Shown here in pieces: positions 46,633-58,325 of a DNA stretch of 64,000 bases; the first letter of the stretch is position 1, and each line of letters begins with the position of its first letter. This stretch comes from Zelopaecilomyces penicillatus (lineage: Eukaryota > Ascomycota > Sordariomycetes > Hypocreales > Pseudodiploosporaceae), in assembly GCA_005765155.1 (NCBI GenBank), contig VCCP01000005.1, positions 5,146,001 to 5,210,000 of the forward strand, given 5' to 3'. A program made the translations under genes and the position numbers. The notes below the pieces were generated by a model, which was given only the letters and a program-made list of their open reading frames with translations, was not told where the DNA came from and ran no database searches.

Positions 46633-47650
46633 CTTGTTGTCCTATCCCACGATTCACAATTATGATGAATTACCGATGAGCGGGTGTGAATATGGGTTGG
46701 TAAGGGTAGAAGCAAAGACAAAGATATGATTTAGTATATTGAACATTTAACACCGAAACAGTCAATCGATTGCATCTAAGTATTATCTATGCAGTATTTC
46801 TATATCACATTATCATTGAATCATGCGTTGTCAACTGTCACTTGGCTCGTGTATGCCAAGACTTGCTATATGGGGTGACAAATGTCGGAGTGCCAAAACA
46901 GGCAATACTACTAGCCTAGAAGGTGTCTTCTTCTTTGGGAAACACCCAATTAAGTAGCAGCGGAGTGAACCAGCATCAGCACGAGTAAGCATATTCACAG
47001 CCCCGGTTGATTGATCTAGCTTGTCGTTCTAATTAAGGCGTCTCAATTATTACTGGTTTACCAAGCGTAGTCTGTAGGTACTAGCATTGACGGCGCGTGA
47101 TCCGCATGCAACACAATGGGACACACCATCAGGCTCCAAAAGTTCGTTTTTGTAACAAAATGGTTAGCCTGAGGAAGTACGCATGCTTATTATCGGCATT
47201 GCTTGGTACGCTCACTGGTCCCATACGGTCAGGCTAGAGCCTTGAGACGTTCCGACAAAGGCCAAGTCCGAAGGATCGATCAGCTATGGCACCTTGCTAA
47301 ATGGAGTGTTCCAAATCAGCCACAGCCCCTGGTATCTCTTTCTTCCACTTTGGACACCTCGCAATTGACGTAACTGATAACCTTTTTCTACTAACCCGGG
47401 TTGGAATCTACCCTTGCTCTCGGTGTTGATGCGGTAACTGTGTGTATGGGGACAGCGTCGGCCGTCAGACCGAGGCATTTTTGGCTAGAAACTGACTAGA
47501 ATCATGCATTTATCCGTAGCAGCCTCATTCGTGTCCTTGATCCCACTGTTTTGTTCAACACCTTCCCCATGTCTCGCGCACCACCGCGTCCGCTTGGATA
47601 ATTACCCTATACAAGTGCTACAATTCAACATTTAAAGTGGACGTGCGAGC
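46633..47650. promoter_or_regulatory. Divergent promoter between CPS/KS and a P450 gene
   Basis: About 1 kb between divergently transcribed cluster genes. GATA/TATC cores are scattered (for example near 46720-46800), as would suit nitrogen control by an AreA-type factor known for Fusarium gibberellin genes, but such cores are common by chance. No other gene seen. Confidence 0.45.
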
Positions 47651-49451
47651 ATGTCATTAGTTTATGCCTGTTGCACGTTTGACAAACTTAAGATGGTGGA
47701 CAAAATGTCAGATTTGTTCCGTATACTTGGCGAACAAGCGCAAACTACTCAGGGTGTAGTGTCACTGGCCTTCACATTGTCGGTGCTCTACTGGAGCTAT
47801 GCACATTTGCTGCCGGCTCTTGCTCTTCGCAAGATTCCACTGGCCGGCAAAGATCCAGGTCTGTTCGGCTTCGGTATCATCGATGCAAAGCGCGACTTCA
47901 AAAAGAATGGACTCAAGATCCTTGACGAGGGATACCGCAAGGTAAGTCCATTGTACCTGGCTTCTTATCCGGAATTATGGCCACTAACAAAAAATAGTAT
48001 AAGGGTTTCATGTTCAGGGTACAGACCTTGAATGTGGAACGAGTCGTTCTAAGCCCCGCCTATGTGGAAAGTATCAACAAGAATGTGCCCGAAGGAACTC
48101 TTGACGTGACGGAGGGGCTATCAGAGGTAGCAAGCTCCCTTCGCCTCATATGACTAACGCTAATTATAAGAAGCGACTGATGGGCCCTTATACCAACCTG
48201 GAAGTGGTGTTCAAAAGTGAGATGCACATCGACGTGTGTAAAGTTCAGTTGACGCAGAATCTCCGTATGTCAAATCCACCACTACGTCAAGTCATCCTCA
48301 CTAACAGCTCAAAGATAAACTGGTTGGCCCTATCAACGAAGAAGCCGAGTACTGGCTGAGGAAGCGCATCTCAGGAGAGACAGAGCTCAAGGTCTATGAC
48401 CTGATTGTGCGTGTTATTGCAGGCACGGCCTCTAGAATGTTGGGCGGGCAGGATGCCAGCCGAAACATGGAATGGCTCGAAAGTGCCGCCTCATATTCCT
48501 ATGATGTCGTCGCTACTGCCCAACATCTTAGACAGTGGTCACCATTCTGGCGCCCCTTTATCGCGCCTTGGCTGGATGGCAAAAAGAAGCTCGACCAGCA
48601 CTTAGCCATTGCCAATAAGACTTTCCGCCATGTCTTCGTACAGCGCCTCGAACAGCTGGAACGCGGCGGGGTGAGCGATGCTGAGAAACCCGTTGATATG
48701 GCGCAGTGGATGGTAGAATCTGCTCGCGGAAACGACAGGAACCCTGACGTGTTGGCACAAAATATGCTGTTTTTGACCCTGGCAGGTCTTCACACGAGCT
48801 CTAATACCACCGTCCACGCATTGTTCGACTTGTGTGCGAACCCAGAGTACGCTCAACCTATACGAGAAGAGATTGAGCAAGTCATTGGTGAGGATGGTTG
48901 GACCATGGCCGGCATCGGTAAACTCAGGAAACTCGACTCCTTCATGAAGGAGTCACAGCGTCTCAATCAGACTGTCTTGAGTGAGTAGCAGCCCATTCCA
49001 CGATAGTCTCTAGCTCATCTAACATCTCGCAGTGACGTTCAACCGGCGACTCGCCAAGTCTCTGAGCTTCCCTGACGGCACCACTCTCCCCAAAGGAACC
49101 TACATTACAATGCCAAGTGTATCCATCTCCCGCGACCCAGAGATTTTCGACGATCCCGAGGAGTTCAACGGCTGGCGCTTCTACGATAAGAGGACATCAG
49201 CCAAGTCCGAGGCCCATCGTCACCAGTTTGCGACTCTGGGCCCCGAGAGTCTCGCGTTTGGGTTTGGCAAGACGGCTTGCCCTGGTCGCTTCTTCGCCGG
49301 TGCGCAGATCAAGGCGGTCCTGGCCAACATTATTCTCAACTATGACATTTCTTTTCCGGGCGAGCAGACCAAACGACCAGATAACCTGTACAAGGGCGGC
49401 CTCATTCGGCCTGACCCTAGCCAGAAGATTGTGTTTAAACCGCGTCAGTAG
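47651..49451 (+). CDS. Cytochrome P450, gibberellin-pathway type (CYP68-like)
   Basis: Exons 47651-47941, 47998-48126, 48171-48264, 48315-48980 and 49033-49451, about 532 residues. Very short introns of 44-56 nt; the acceptor of exon 4 (CAAAG at 48314) was chosen because the earlier AG leads to a stop. N-terminal hydrophobic anchor, E-G-Y-R-K-Y-K-G block, I-helix L-A-G-L-H-T-S-S, K-E-S-Q-R-L, and heme loop F-G-F-G-K-T-A-C-P-G-R-F-F. It resembles the P450-1/P450-2 class that oxidises ent-kaurenoic acid or GA intermediates; precise reaction unknown. An in-frame ATG at 47693 could also be the start. It is divergent from the CPS/KS gene. Confidence 0.85.
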
Positions 49452-50104
49452 AGTAGTAGAAGAAGGATTAATGTCACTACCAGCCGTAATGAGCGACCCA
49501 AACAGTGGTGTGTGTCACGTAAAGCACTACGAGTTGTGAGATGGTGTTCTAGGCAAGCAGGTGTACTACGTAGTATGATGTAATGAACGCGTCCCCTACC
49601 CTGGACGCGATCGGATTCGAACAACTTGTTGCAGCTGTGTATGTATCTCCAATCGTGAAAATACCATAAAGATTTGGATGTTTCTAGTAATTTTGTCTAG
49701 CCTATCCAATACAGATCTCCTAATTCTTGTCATGTTATGAACTTGTGAACGATCGATGGCATGACAGCGGAATAATTCATCTGCTAGCCGGGGAAATTCC
49801 ATGAACCATGGATCCCCTCACGGTGATCTGCCGGGTCAACAGGGGTTGCATTAACCCCCCACCGAACCCCTGTTCCATCCCAAATTTGCCGGTGAATCAC
49901 TTTTCCAGAACTAGCCACTCCGTTTATGAGCAACTTAACAAAGACATCTCAGCCCAGCCTTGCCTCCTGACGTCGGGCCTTTGGACAAGTCTACCTCCTC
50001 ATAACCCTGATAGCCACCGTCGTGTGCCTTTCTGCTATTCTTCATCCCTCGATCATCGAAACTAGACAACCCACTCCTCCGCCCTTCGAATTCCACACCC
50101 CACC
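49452..50104. other. Intergenic region upstream of SEC14 gene
   Basis: About 0.65 kb. Contains a perfect 10-bp inverted repeat (49838-49874) and pyrimidine-rich DNA close to the SEC14 start, typical of a housekeeping promoter. No gene. Confidence 0.5.
49838..49874. repeat. Perfect 10-bp inverted repeat
   Basis: AACAGGGGTT at 49838-49847 and AACCCCTGTT at 49865-49874 flank a 17-nt spacer containing a C-rich run. It could be a regulator palindrome or a mobile-element end; role unknown. CCCCT/AGGGG cores are stress-response-element-like. Confidence 0.6.
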
Positions 50105-51258
50105 ATGGATCTCAACTCGAAATACGACGACTATGATTTCCCTCATACGGCAGCCGAGCCGCAGGATGGGCACCCGGGACACTTGACGGAGCAGCAGATT
50201 GCCCAGGTCCATCAACTGCGAATGATGCTAGAGGCCGAAGGGTATACAGAACGTCTGGACACCCTGACACTGGTATGGATAGAATAGCATGGTCTACACG
50301 AGGAGCAGCATTGGCTAATGAATTATGGGACAACAGTTGCGATTCCTCCGTGCGCGCAAGTTTGATGTCGCTCTGTCGAAGCAGATGTAAGACAATGAGA
50401 TTCTGGTCTACAGAGAACCCCCGAGAGAGAGACGGCATCATTAATGACGACTTCTAGGTTTGTTGACTGCGAGAAATGGCGAAAGGATACAAAGCTGGAC
50501 GAGATCCTCCCTACCTGGGATTATCCCGAGAAGCCCGAGGTCGCCAAATACTATAAACAGTTCTACCACAAGACAGATAAGGTTTGAGAGCCTGGGAACG
50601 CACTTATCTTTGGCATGGAGCTTACATTTCCCAGGATGGTCGTCCTATGTATATCGAGACTCTCGGTGGTATTGATCTGGAGGCCATGTACAAGATCACA
50701 TCGGCGGAGCGAATGCTTACCAACTTGGCTGTCGAGTACGAGCGCGTTGCCGATCCTCGCCTTCCTGCGTGTTCCCGCAAGATGGGCTCCCTCTTGGAGA
50801 CAAGCTGTTCCATTATGGACCTCAAGGGTGTCACACTTACCAAGATCCCTTCAGTCTACTCCTACGTCCGCCAGGTGTCTGTGGTCTCACAAAATTACTA
50901 CCCTGAACGACTAGGCAAGCTTTACCTCATCAACGCGCCCTGGGGCTTCTCAACTGTCTGGAGTGTTGTCAAGGGCTGGCTCGATCCTGTCACTGTTGGC
51001 AAAATCCATGTGCTTGGAAGCGGGTACAAGTCTGAGCTGCTTAAACAGATCCCTGCGGAGAACTTGCCCAAGGAGTTCGGCGGCACGTGCGAATGTGACG
51101 GCGGTTGCGAGAATTCAGATGCGGGACCGTGGCATGAGGCAGAGTGGGTGAAGCCCGCCAAGTGGGAGAAGAAGCAAGATTCTAGCGCCACGGATGCAGC
51201 TCCTTGTGTTGACTCTGCTCCTGTTGCTGAACCTCAGGAGGCTAAACAATCCGCATAA
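50105..51258 (+). CDS. SEC14-like phosphatidylinositol/phosphatidylcholine transfer protein
   Basis: Exons 50105-50272, 50337-50386, 50458-50581 and 50635-51258, about 321 residues. CRAL-TRIO N segment L-R-F-L-R-A-R-K-F-D in the small second exon, then the lipid-binding fold with D-G-R-P-M-Y-I-E, I-M-D-L-K-G-V, N-Y-Y-P-E-R-L-G-K-L-Y-L-I-N-A-P-W and D-P-x-T-V-x-K-I-H. This is the full Sec14 layout; in yeast it moves PI and PC between membranes and supports Golgi secretion. The C-terminal tail is Cys/Glu/Ala-rich. A housekeeping-type gene sitting between cluster P450 genes is unusual; it may be a bystander. The pyrimidine-rich leader supports constitutive expression. Confidence 0.92.
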
Positions 51259-51694
51259 TCAGGGCTCGCTGCTTTCCCTGAGATTTCAGACATGCTCATC
51301 TTGTGTTCTTTGGTTTTTGCACCGCCTTTGGAGTTTGGCAAGCATATTCAACATTTGTCAATGGCAATACTACTTTCCGACCAATGGATACAGGATACTG
51401 TGAATCTTTCTCAATTTGCCTCCCGTCAAGCCAACTGAACTTGAGCTTTGCGCTATCATCAAAATATATCACTTCATAGAAGTTGTGGATTCAGCGTTCA
51501 TTTATACATCTCCCAGCCGCGCTTTGTCACACATTTTCTTTTAATCCTCAATGCAAAAAAAGACCGTGACCTACTCTACTTCACATCGCGCTATCATGTA
51601 GACAAAATACCCAAGTTGTTTTAGACCCATACCAAGAAAAAACCAATACATAATTGTCCCTATTGCCTGTCTTCTTTCATATTTAATTATTTAA
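51259..51694. other. Convergent 3' spacer
   Basis: About 440 bp between the SEC14 stop and the stop of the next minus-strand P450; no feature seen. Confidence 0.5.
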
Positions 51695-53493
51695 TCACAA
51701 AGGCTGCTCCTTGAGCTTTATCAACACATTAACAGACGGATCCGGAAACGAGTTCTCGCCCGCAAACAGATTTTCAGGTCGGGTAGTGCGTGAATCTGGG
51801 AACTTGACATCATACTCGCAGAGAAGTTTAACCAAAATGAGCTTCACTTCACCGACAGAGAACTGTCTGCCAGGGCAAGCCTGGGTGCCATAACCAAAAG
51901 CTAGGCTGTCAGCGCTTGCTGCCGAGGCAAGGTGCTTGTTCCTGAGCTCCGGTGAAGAGTAACGCTTCCTGTAACTCCTGAGGGGATCAAAGACGCTGGG
52001 ATCGACGGTGACAGACAGGTCGAACATGTGGCTGCGTGCGGCCCAGGTAATCTTGGCGCCCTTGGGAATCACGGTGCCATCCTTCAATGTGTAGTCTTCG
52101 GTAGCGATTCTTTGAGGGACAACTATGAATGGTAAGTATTTGACTATTCAAGGGATTTTTGGATTACTTACAGAGCGATGGCAGGTTCATCCGCTGACTT
52201 TCGACGAACAGGCTGTCCATCTTTTCAAGACGCGCAAGCCAATTCTTGGGGCTGGCGGCAGGCGACGAACTGAGAGGGCCAAGTTCACGCTTGACCTCGC
52301 TAATCTCCTCGCGCATGACATCAAGCCATTCTGGGTGGGCACATAGATCGAAAAGCATGTGAGATGCCGACATTGAGGTGGTATGTACAGCGGCCAAGGT
52401 GATGAACAAGTTACGCAGGGCCATGTTTTCAACCTTGTTTTCCTCTTCAGTCGCATGGTCCATCATCCAGTGCAGCAGGATATCTTCCTCCTCGACCTCC
52501 TCACCGCGAGCTCTTGCCGCGACAGCTTCTCTGTGCTTGTCCATCAGGGGGCCAAGAGTTTGCTTGGCAGTGCGCAGGTGTTCCATGACTTTATAGCGGG
52601 CAGGGATGAACCAAGCAACGATAGGGTGCAGAATAGGCGGGAACATGCGCAGAATGATGCCAGTTTTGAAAACATCCATGGAAAAGCCGACTGAAACGCT
52701 GATCCAGTTGGGATCTCGGCAAGCAGGGTGGCCGACGAACACCTTGGCTGCCATTCGGCCGGCAAGTCTCCGCATGGCCTCTTGAATGTCATATTCTAGC
52801 CATTCGGTTGGGCGAGGAATTTCCTCTGTCCAGATTTCGTCTAATTCCTGCTTGATGCCCTCCAGGTACTTGGGTAAATCGGGAGTAAGCTTGTTCTGAA
52901 CTACACGGAAATGCAGGTTCGACTCGGTCATGTGTGTTAGGAATGTCCATTTATGGCCAAGATTCTGCACGAGTTATAGCGTTTATTTATTCAAGAGAAC
53001 TCATTAATTAATTCATGGGAAATATTACCTGAGTATTTGCTCGAATAGAGCTCAGTTTCAATGGGGAGACGGCTCTGAGTTCTTCGAGGTACTTGTGTGG
53101 CATAACGTTGAAGTCGACATCGTGGCGCTTGACGACGAACGGGCGGTCTTTAAACTATTAAACATTGTTGGCAAGAGAACAGCACATAAACAATGTGAAT
53201 TGGCCAACCTTTTCAACACCACCTCCAATTATTTCACGGGCATTCGCAGTATACCGCCAGAAGAGCGAAAAGTTGGGCTCCCATGCGCTGAGGCGTCCAG
53301 AAACCGGTGCGCCAGCAATTTCGAGTGTTGGGCGAGTATAAACGGACAGCAAGAACCAGGCGGCGATGGCCAGCGCAATCATGGGGCCTTTTCCAATAGA
53401 AAAGTCCTCTGCTCTAAGGTCCTGGGCAAGCACATACACCTGGCGAATGATGCCATGACTCGTAACCTCTGTCGAGTTGCTTTCGGTGGACAT
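51695..53493 (-). CDS. Cytochrome P450, gibberellin-pathway type (CYP68/503-like)
   Basis: Exons 53493-53209, 53154-53029, 52964-52172 and 52122-51695, about 543 residues with agreeing phases. N-terminal anchor (A-L-A-I-A-A-W-F-L-L), then F-K-D-R-P-F, I-helix A-A-V-H-T-T-S-M, E-S-Q-R-M, and heme loop F-G-Y-G-T-Q-A-C-P-G-R-Q-F. The H-T-T-S-M I-helix is shared with the kaurene-oxidase-like P450 at 34.9 kb, and intron positions are similar, suggesting duplication within the cluster. Likely ER-bound and acting on the diterpenoid. The ATG at 53493 gives a normal N-terminus. Divergent from the next P450. Confidence 0.87.
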
Positions 53494-53880
53494 TTTTTTG
53501 GGCAGACGCGCAACAACGGTTGGGTCTGGCGATGAAGGTCTCACAGACGATATTGCAACCCTAAGTATATTGGTTTGCTGGAATTAATCAAGCTGGACGT
53601 CATTGTGCCTTGCCGAGCGAACGTCCATTAGCATTCATCGTGACGTCGGACTTCCTATTTGAGGAATTGCGAGCTTGGCACGTGGGGTCGGTGTTGATGG
53701 TTTGCGTATGGCAAGGTTTATTGCAGATCCCCCGCGAGACCGAAACGGGTAATGAACTTGTAAGCATGTTGCTCTTTTGAGCTGGGATCTGAATTAAATT
53801 TACCGGGAGTGTTTCGCCAACAACCGCGTTCAAGTTCATTGTTGATGCGAAGATAGCCATCATCAGAAAAGACATTCGAT
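53494..53880. promoter_or_regulatory. Divergent promoter shared by two P450 genes
   Basis: A 387-bp gap separates two start codons on opposite strands, so regulatory sites for both genes must be here. No defined operator recognised. Confidence 0.5.
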
Positions 53881-55806
53881 ATGGCAGTGGTACAGACAAC
53901 AAACCAAGGGGGGCTCAGCTGGTTAGCTGTGCGAGCTGTAGCAACACTCATCGCCTTGTTGGCCGGGCGCTTTTTGTATCGCGGATATCAGCAGCGAAAG
54001 AAGGTCAAGACACTTATATCCCAAGGCATTGTAAGCTTCTATTTCTGGCTGCGTCATGATTACCAGCTAATGATCCGATTCTCTAGCGGGTCATGCCACA
54101 CTCTTGGCTCACAGGCCACATCCAAATCTTGAACGCCTTTCGCACCTCTCACCCTGCCGACATCAGTTTCTATCTGTTCCATTCTTGGCTCAGTCAAAAT
54201 GCTAGAAAATACTTTCCCGAGCTTGACGGCAAGATTCCAGGAGTCGTATACCTAGATCTGTGGCCGTTGACGTACTCCTATGCCCTCGTCTTTGACGCTG
54301 AGGCAGGGTCGCAATTCACTGTAACACAGAATTTGAAGAAGCATGACGTCGTTCATGACTATCTTGTTCTCATGACGCAAGGTCATGACTTGTTCTCAGG
54401 AAATGGACAGCTCTGGAAGACTTGGCGATCGCGGCTCAATCCTGGATTCAGCGCCCGTCATATGGCAACCTTGCTTCCAGAGATTTTGGAAGAGGTCACA
54501 ACATTTGTGGATATTCTCAAAGGAAAGGCAGGAACTAACGGAAGCTGGGGGTCTGTCTTTTCACTAGAGCCAACAGCTGTTAGCTTAACCTTTGATGTCA
54601 TCACCAGAACCATTCTGTAAGTGATCTATACACTACTACTCCCAGCTAAGAACTTAGCTGACTTGAGCAGCGACATCCGTCTCAATGACCAAACAACCGA
54701 AGGGGGCCACCCGCTCAAAGTGGCCATGGTCGACCAAATTAAACTTATGAGCGAGGCATTTGTTTCGTTCAAGCACAATATCCCGTTCACCCGCTCCTCC
54801 AATCGACTCAAGCAAATCGAGAATTATAATCACGTCGTCCGCGGCATGCTACTGCCTCACATTGAAGAGAAGATTAACGGAGAAAGTCAAAATGATAAGA
54901 AGAAAACATCCTTGGATTTGGCCCTTAAACACATTGACAAGGATTCGACACAAGTGGGCCTTGGACCCAAACAGCTGGAGTTTGTTGACCAGCTCATTAG
55001 CAATCTCAAGATCATGATGTTTGCTGGTCACGATACCACAGCCATTACTATCTGCATGATGTTCAAATGTCTCCAGGATAACCCAAAAAGCCTTGAACAT
55101 CTACGCGCCGAGCACGATTCTATTCTAGGACCCGATCCCCAATCAGTCGCCCAAGTCCTCACTGAGAATCCCCATCTGATTCACAGCCTTCCTTACACTC
55201 TGGCTGTCATTAAAGAGACTCTGCGACTCTACCCTATTGCATCTACTGTACGAGAGGGTACTCCAGACTGTGTCCTTTCTCCTAGGGGTGATTCAAATCA
55301 ATACCCTACGGATGGTTGGGCACCCTGGGCCGCCATCACAGCTATACAACGCGACCCTACGTACTGGCCTCGACCTGACGAATTCCTGCCCGAGAGGTGG
55401 ACAGTGGAAGCCGACCATCCTCTGCACCCAGTTTTGAAGCACGCCTGGCTGGCATTTGCTATCGGTATTTAATCCAGTCACTGTGCTCATATCATTTATT
55501 GAACACTAACATCTTTCTAGGCCCTCGTAACTGCATCGGAATGGAGCTGGCTCTTACAGAGCTGAAGCTTGTTTCTGTGCTGACCGCCCGTGTGTTGGAA
55601 ATTCGAGAGGCATGGGAAGAGTGGGATATTCAACAGTTTGTCCCCCATGATTTTTTCTCCTTTTTTGTTATTTTACTAACATAATACATAGGGGAACTCA
55701 GTCCGAGGCGAAAGAGATGGTCAATGGTAATCGTATGTACATGACTGGGAGTGGCACGATGCACCCGAAGGATGGGCTCCCTGTTTGCGTAAAGGTTATA
55801 GCTTGA
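53881..55806 (+). CDS. Cytochrome P450 of a different family (StcS/CYP59-like)
   Basis: Exons 53881-54030, 54087-54616, 54671-55464, 55521-55635 and 55692-55806, about 567 residues. N-terminal anchor (residues 15-32), M-P-H-S-W-L-T-G-H, H-D-L-F-S-G-N-G-Q-L-W-K, I-helix F-A-G-H-D-T-T, K-E-T-L-R-L-Y-P, F-L-P-E-R-W, and heme loop F-A-I-G-P-R-N-C-I-G joined across an intron. The C-terminus G-S-G-T-M-H-P-K-D-G-L-P-V is characteristic of a fungal group that includes sterigmatocystin/aflatoxin StcS-type P450s. It is not one of the gibberellin P450 families, so its role in the diterpenoid pathway, if any, is additional. Intact gene. Confidence 0.85.
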
Positions 55807-56502
55807 TCATCAAATTACTATATTTATAAAATTAGAGTTAGAGTATGAAATATAGATCATGACATTTATTTGGTATATTTTATTGTAGGCTCTGGTGACT
55901 GTAGTGGGAGCCTTGGGACGCAATACGTTTGATACCTGATGCCTTGATTACATGTATTCGACCTTGTTAAGTAGAACACGCCCTAATTATTACCAGCTAA
56001 ATAACTATGTAGTGCTACAATTTTATCATTTTACCACACAAGTTTCACCACTTATGCATATGCTCTACTGAATTTTGTGCAGCACATCCTTGAGATGATA
56101 TTGGCTTCAGAGGGTTAGCCGAGTGAGCAGTGATGTACTCAATAGCATATGGAAGCGATATTGGCATTGGTCAAACAAATCAGGAACATTGCATCTCAAT
56201 TACCGCATTAGTACTCCGAGTCACTGTTTTAGGCAATGGATTTTCTCGGCGACCATCCCCTTTGCAGCGGTTCCGAACCTTTGAGGATGCCTCATTGGTC
56301 GCACCACTCAACGACCCAAGATGGCCTAGTAATTGGAGGCAGGAATGCTAAGGATTCACACACGGTCGGCGCCAAAAACGAAATCCGGCATCTTGCTATT
56401 TGCATACAATGCATAGATTCAAGTAATTAAAGCCTACACCGGAGCAGTCCATGTCTCCCAAGTCTTGAACGATCACGCCCTCGCCACAGGCTGAACGCGA
56501 CG
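55807..56502. other. Intergenic region
   Basis: About 0.7 kb between two plus-strand P450 genes. No feature recognised beyond AT-rich 3' sequence. Confidence 0.5.
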
Positions 56503-58325
56503 ATGAATTCCTCTACTGTGAATGCTGGTAGCATTCAGATGGGGGAAAATGGCATCTTACATACCCTATTCTTGGAGCTTGGTCTCAATGGAGTGTTGGC
56601 TTTGGCAGCAATCCCACTACTTTGGTGGATATTTGGCTACAGAGGCAAAAGCTTACCCGTGCTGAATCCCAAAAAGCTAACTGAACTCACTGTCCGTGGC
56701 CGAATCCTCGACTTTGGACGCCGCAGCAAAGAGCTTTTCCTTCAAGGAAGGCTTCAATTCCAGAAGAACCCTTACAGGATCAATTGCGAGTGGGGCGATG
56801 TGGTTGTCTTACATCCCGACTTTTGCGCTGAGATCAGGAACAACCCTGCCATGAATTTTGCCATTCCAACATCAGATGTCAGTTTGAACCGAGTAGCAGA
56901 AGAATTGGTGATGAATTCAAGCTAAATTTGCTGAGCAGGACCTTCACTCGTACATCCCGGGATTTGACCCGTTCGTGGCATCTGATGCGTTCGCCAGAGT
57001 AGTGAGAATACATCTGACTAAGGCATTGAGTGCGTTTTACCCGAGGCCTCTTGATCTTGTGGAAATACTAATGTGAGTTGTTAGCGAGACTGACGGGGCC
57101 ATTATCTCAGGAAGCAACTCGCGCTCTGCGAGATATTTTTACTGATTCACGAGGTATGATCCATTTTATGCCAAGGTGCAATTTGTAGGGCAAATGGAAA
57201 ACATTTTCTTATTATTTTTTAGAATGGCATGAGTTGACTCCCAAGGACGATATCCCTCTGTTTGTTGCTCGCATGTCATCATTGGTCTTCATGGGAGAGG
57301 ACCTATGTCGAGATCAGCAGTGGATTGAAGCCTCAAGCGATTGGATCAAGGAGGCTTTCCGTCTCCGAGATATCGTTGGCGCATACCCCAGATGGTTCCG
57401 ACCAATTGTGCATTGGTTCATGCCCTCCTGCTGGAGGCTAAGAAAAATGCTCAAGCTTACGCAAGATGTCTTGAACCCTCATATCCAACGTCGCGATAAA
57501 ATCAAGGCCGATGCGGCTAAAGAAGGTCGCACAGTCGTCTACAACGACTGTATTGAATGGTTCGCAAGAGAGTACAAAGGGAACTATGATCCTGCGATTG
57601 AGCAAATGACACTCACTCTGGTAGCCAATCATACGACTGCTGATCTTACGCAGCAAGCAATGCTTGATATTGCGGCTCACCCCTACTTGTTTAAGCCATT
57701 GAGAGAGGAAATTATCCGTGTGTTGAGCACCGATGGCTTGAAGAAGACGTCGCTGTACAAACTCAAACTCATGGATAGTGTTTTGAAAGAGACACAACGG
57801 ATGAAGCCCGTCATGATTTGTAAGTTTCCGTTTCTCGAGCCCACACTGATATAGAACCATGACTGACCAAGCAAAGCAACCTTTAGGAGACTGGCGACAG
57901 CTGATGTTCCGCTATCCAACGGTTATCTCATCAAAAAGGGTACCAGAGTCGTATTTGAGAACACTCACATGTGGAGTACTAAATATTACGACAACCCCCA
58001 TGAGTATGATGCCTATCGCTGGCTCAAGCTCCGTGACGACCCTGCTCAAGAACATCTCGCTCACTTGGTCAGCACCAGCACCCAACATATGGGGTTCGGC
58101 CACGGCCTGCATTCTTGCCCAGGCCGGTTCTTTGCTGCCAACGAGATCAAAATTGGGTTATGCCATATACTTCTCAAGTATGACTGGAAATTCCCTGAGA
58201 ACGCGGAGCCTCCGAAGCCGTTGTTTTACGGAATGACGATTCTACCAGATCCTAATGCTAAGTTGCTGGTTAAGAGGCGCACACCGGAGCTTGATTTGGA
58301 TTCGCTAGAAGCGGAGGGGTTTTAA
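56503..58325 (+). CDS. Cytochrome P450, gibberellin-pathway type (CYP68-like)
   Basis: Exons 56503-56877, 56939-57029, 57085-57153, 57223-57819 and 57877-58325, about 526 residues. The first donor is GTCAGT and exons 2-3 are short, but phases agree and the protein is continuous. Membrane anchor at about 30-45, then F-D-P-F-V-A-S-D-A-F, L-T-G-P-L-S-Q-E-A, a partly changed I-helix V-A-N-H-T-T-A-D, K-E-T-Q-R-M, and heme loop F-G-H-G-L-H-S-C-P-G-R-F-F. It resembles the Fusarium P450-1/P450-2 (CYP68) enzymes of gibberellin biosynthesis. The Asn in place of the usual Ala/Gly-Ile/Val before H-T-T is unusual. Probable last gene of the diterpenoid cluster. Confidence 0.85.

Noticed and set aside
49600..49640. 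tRNA-like B-box (GTTCGAATCC on the minus strand)
   Set aside because: No A-box, anticodon arm or acceptor stem could be matched upstream on the same strand; chance match likely.
32605..58325. A GA4 desaturase (2-oxoglutarate dioxygenase) to complete a gibberellin cluster
   Set aside because: Looked for the HxD..H motif and family layout in all frames between cluster genes; none seen in the window.
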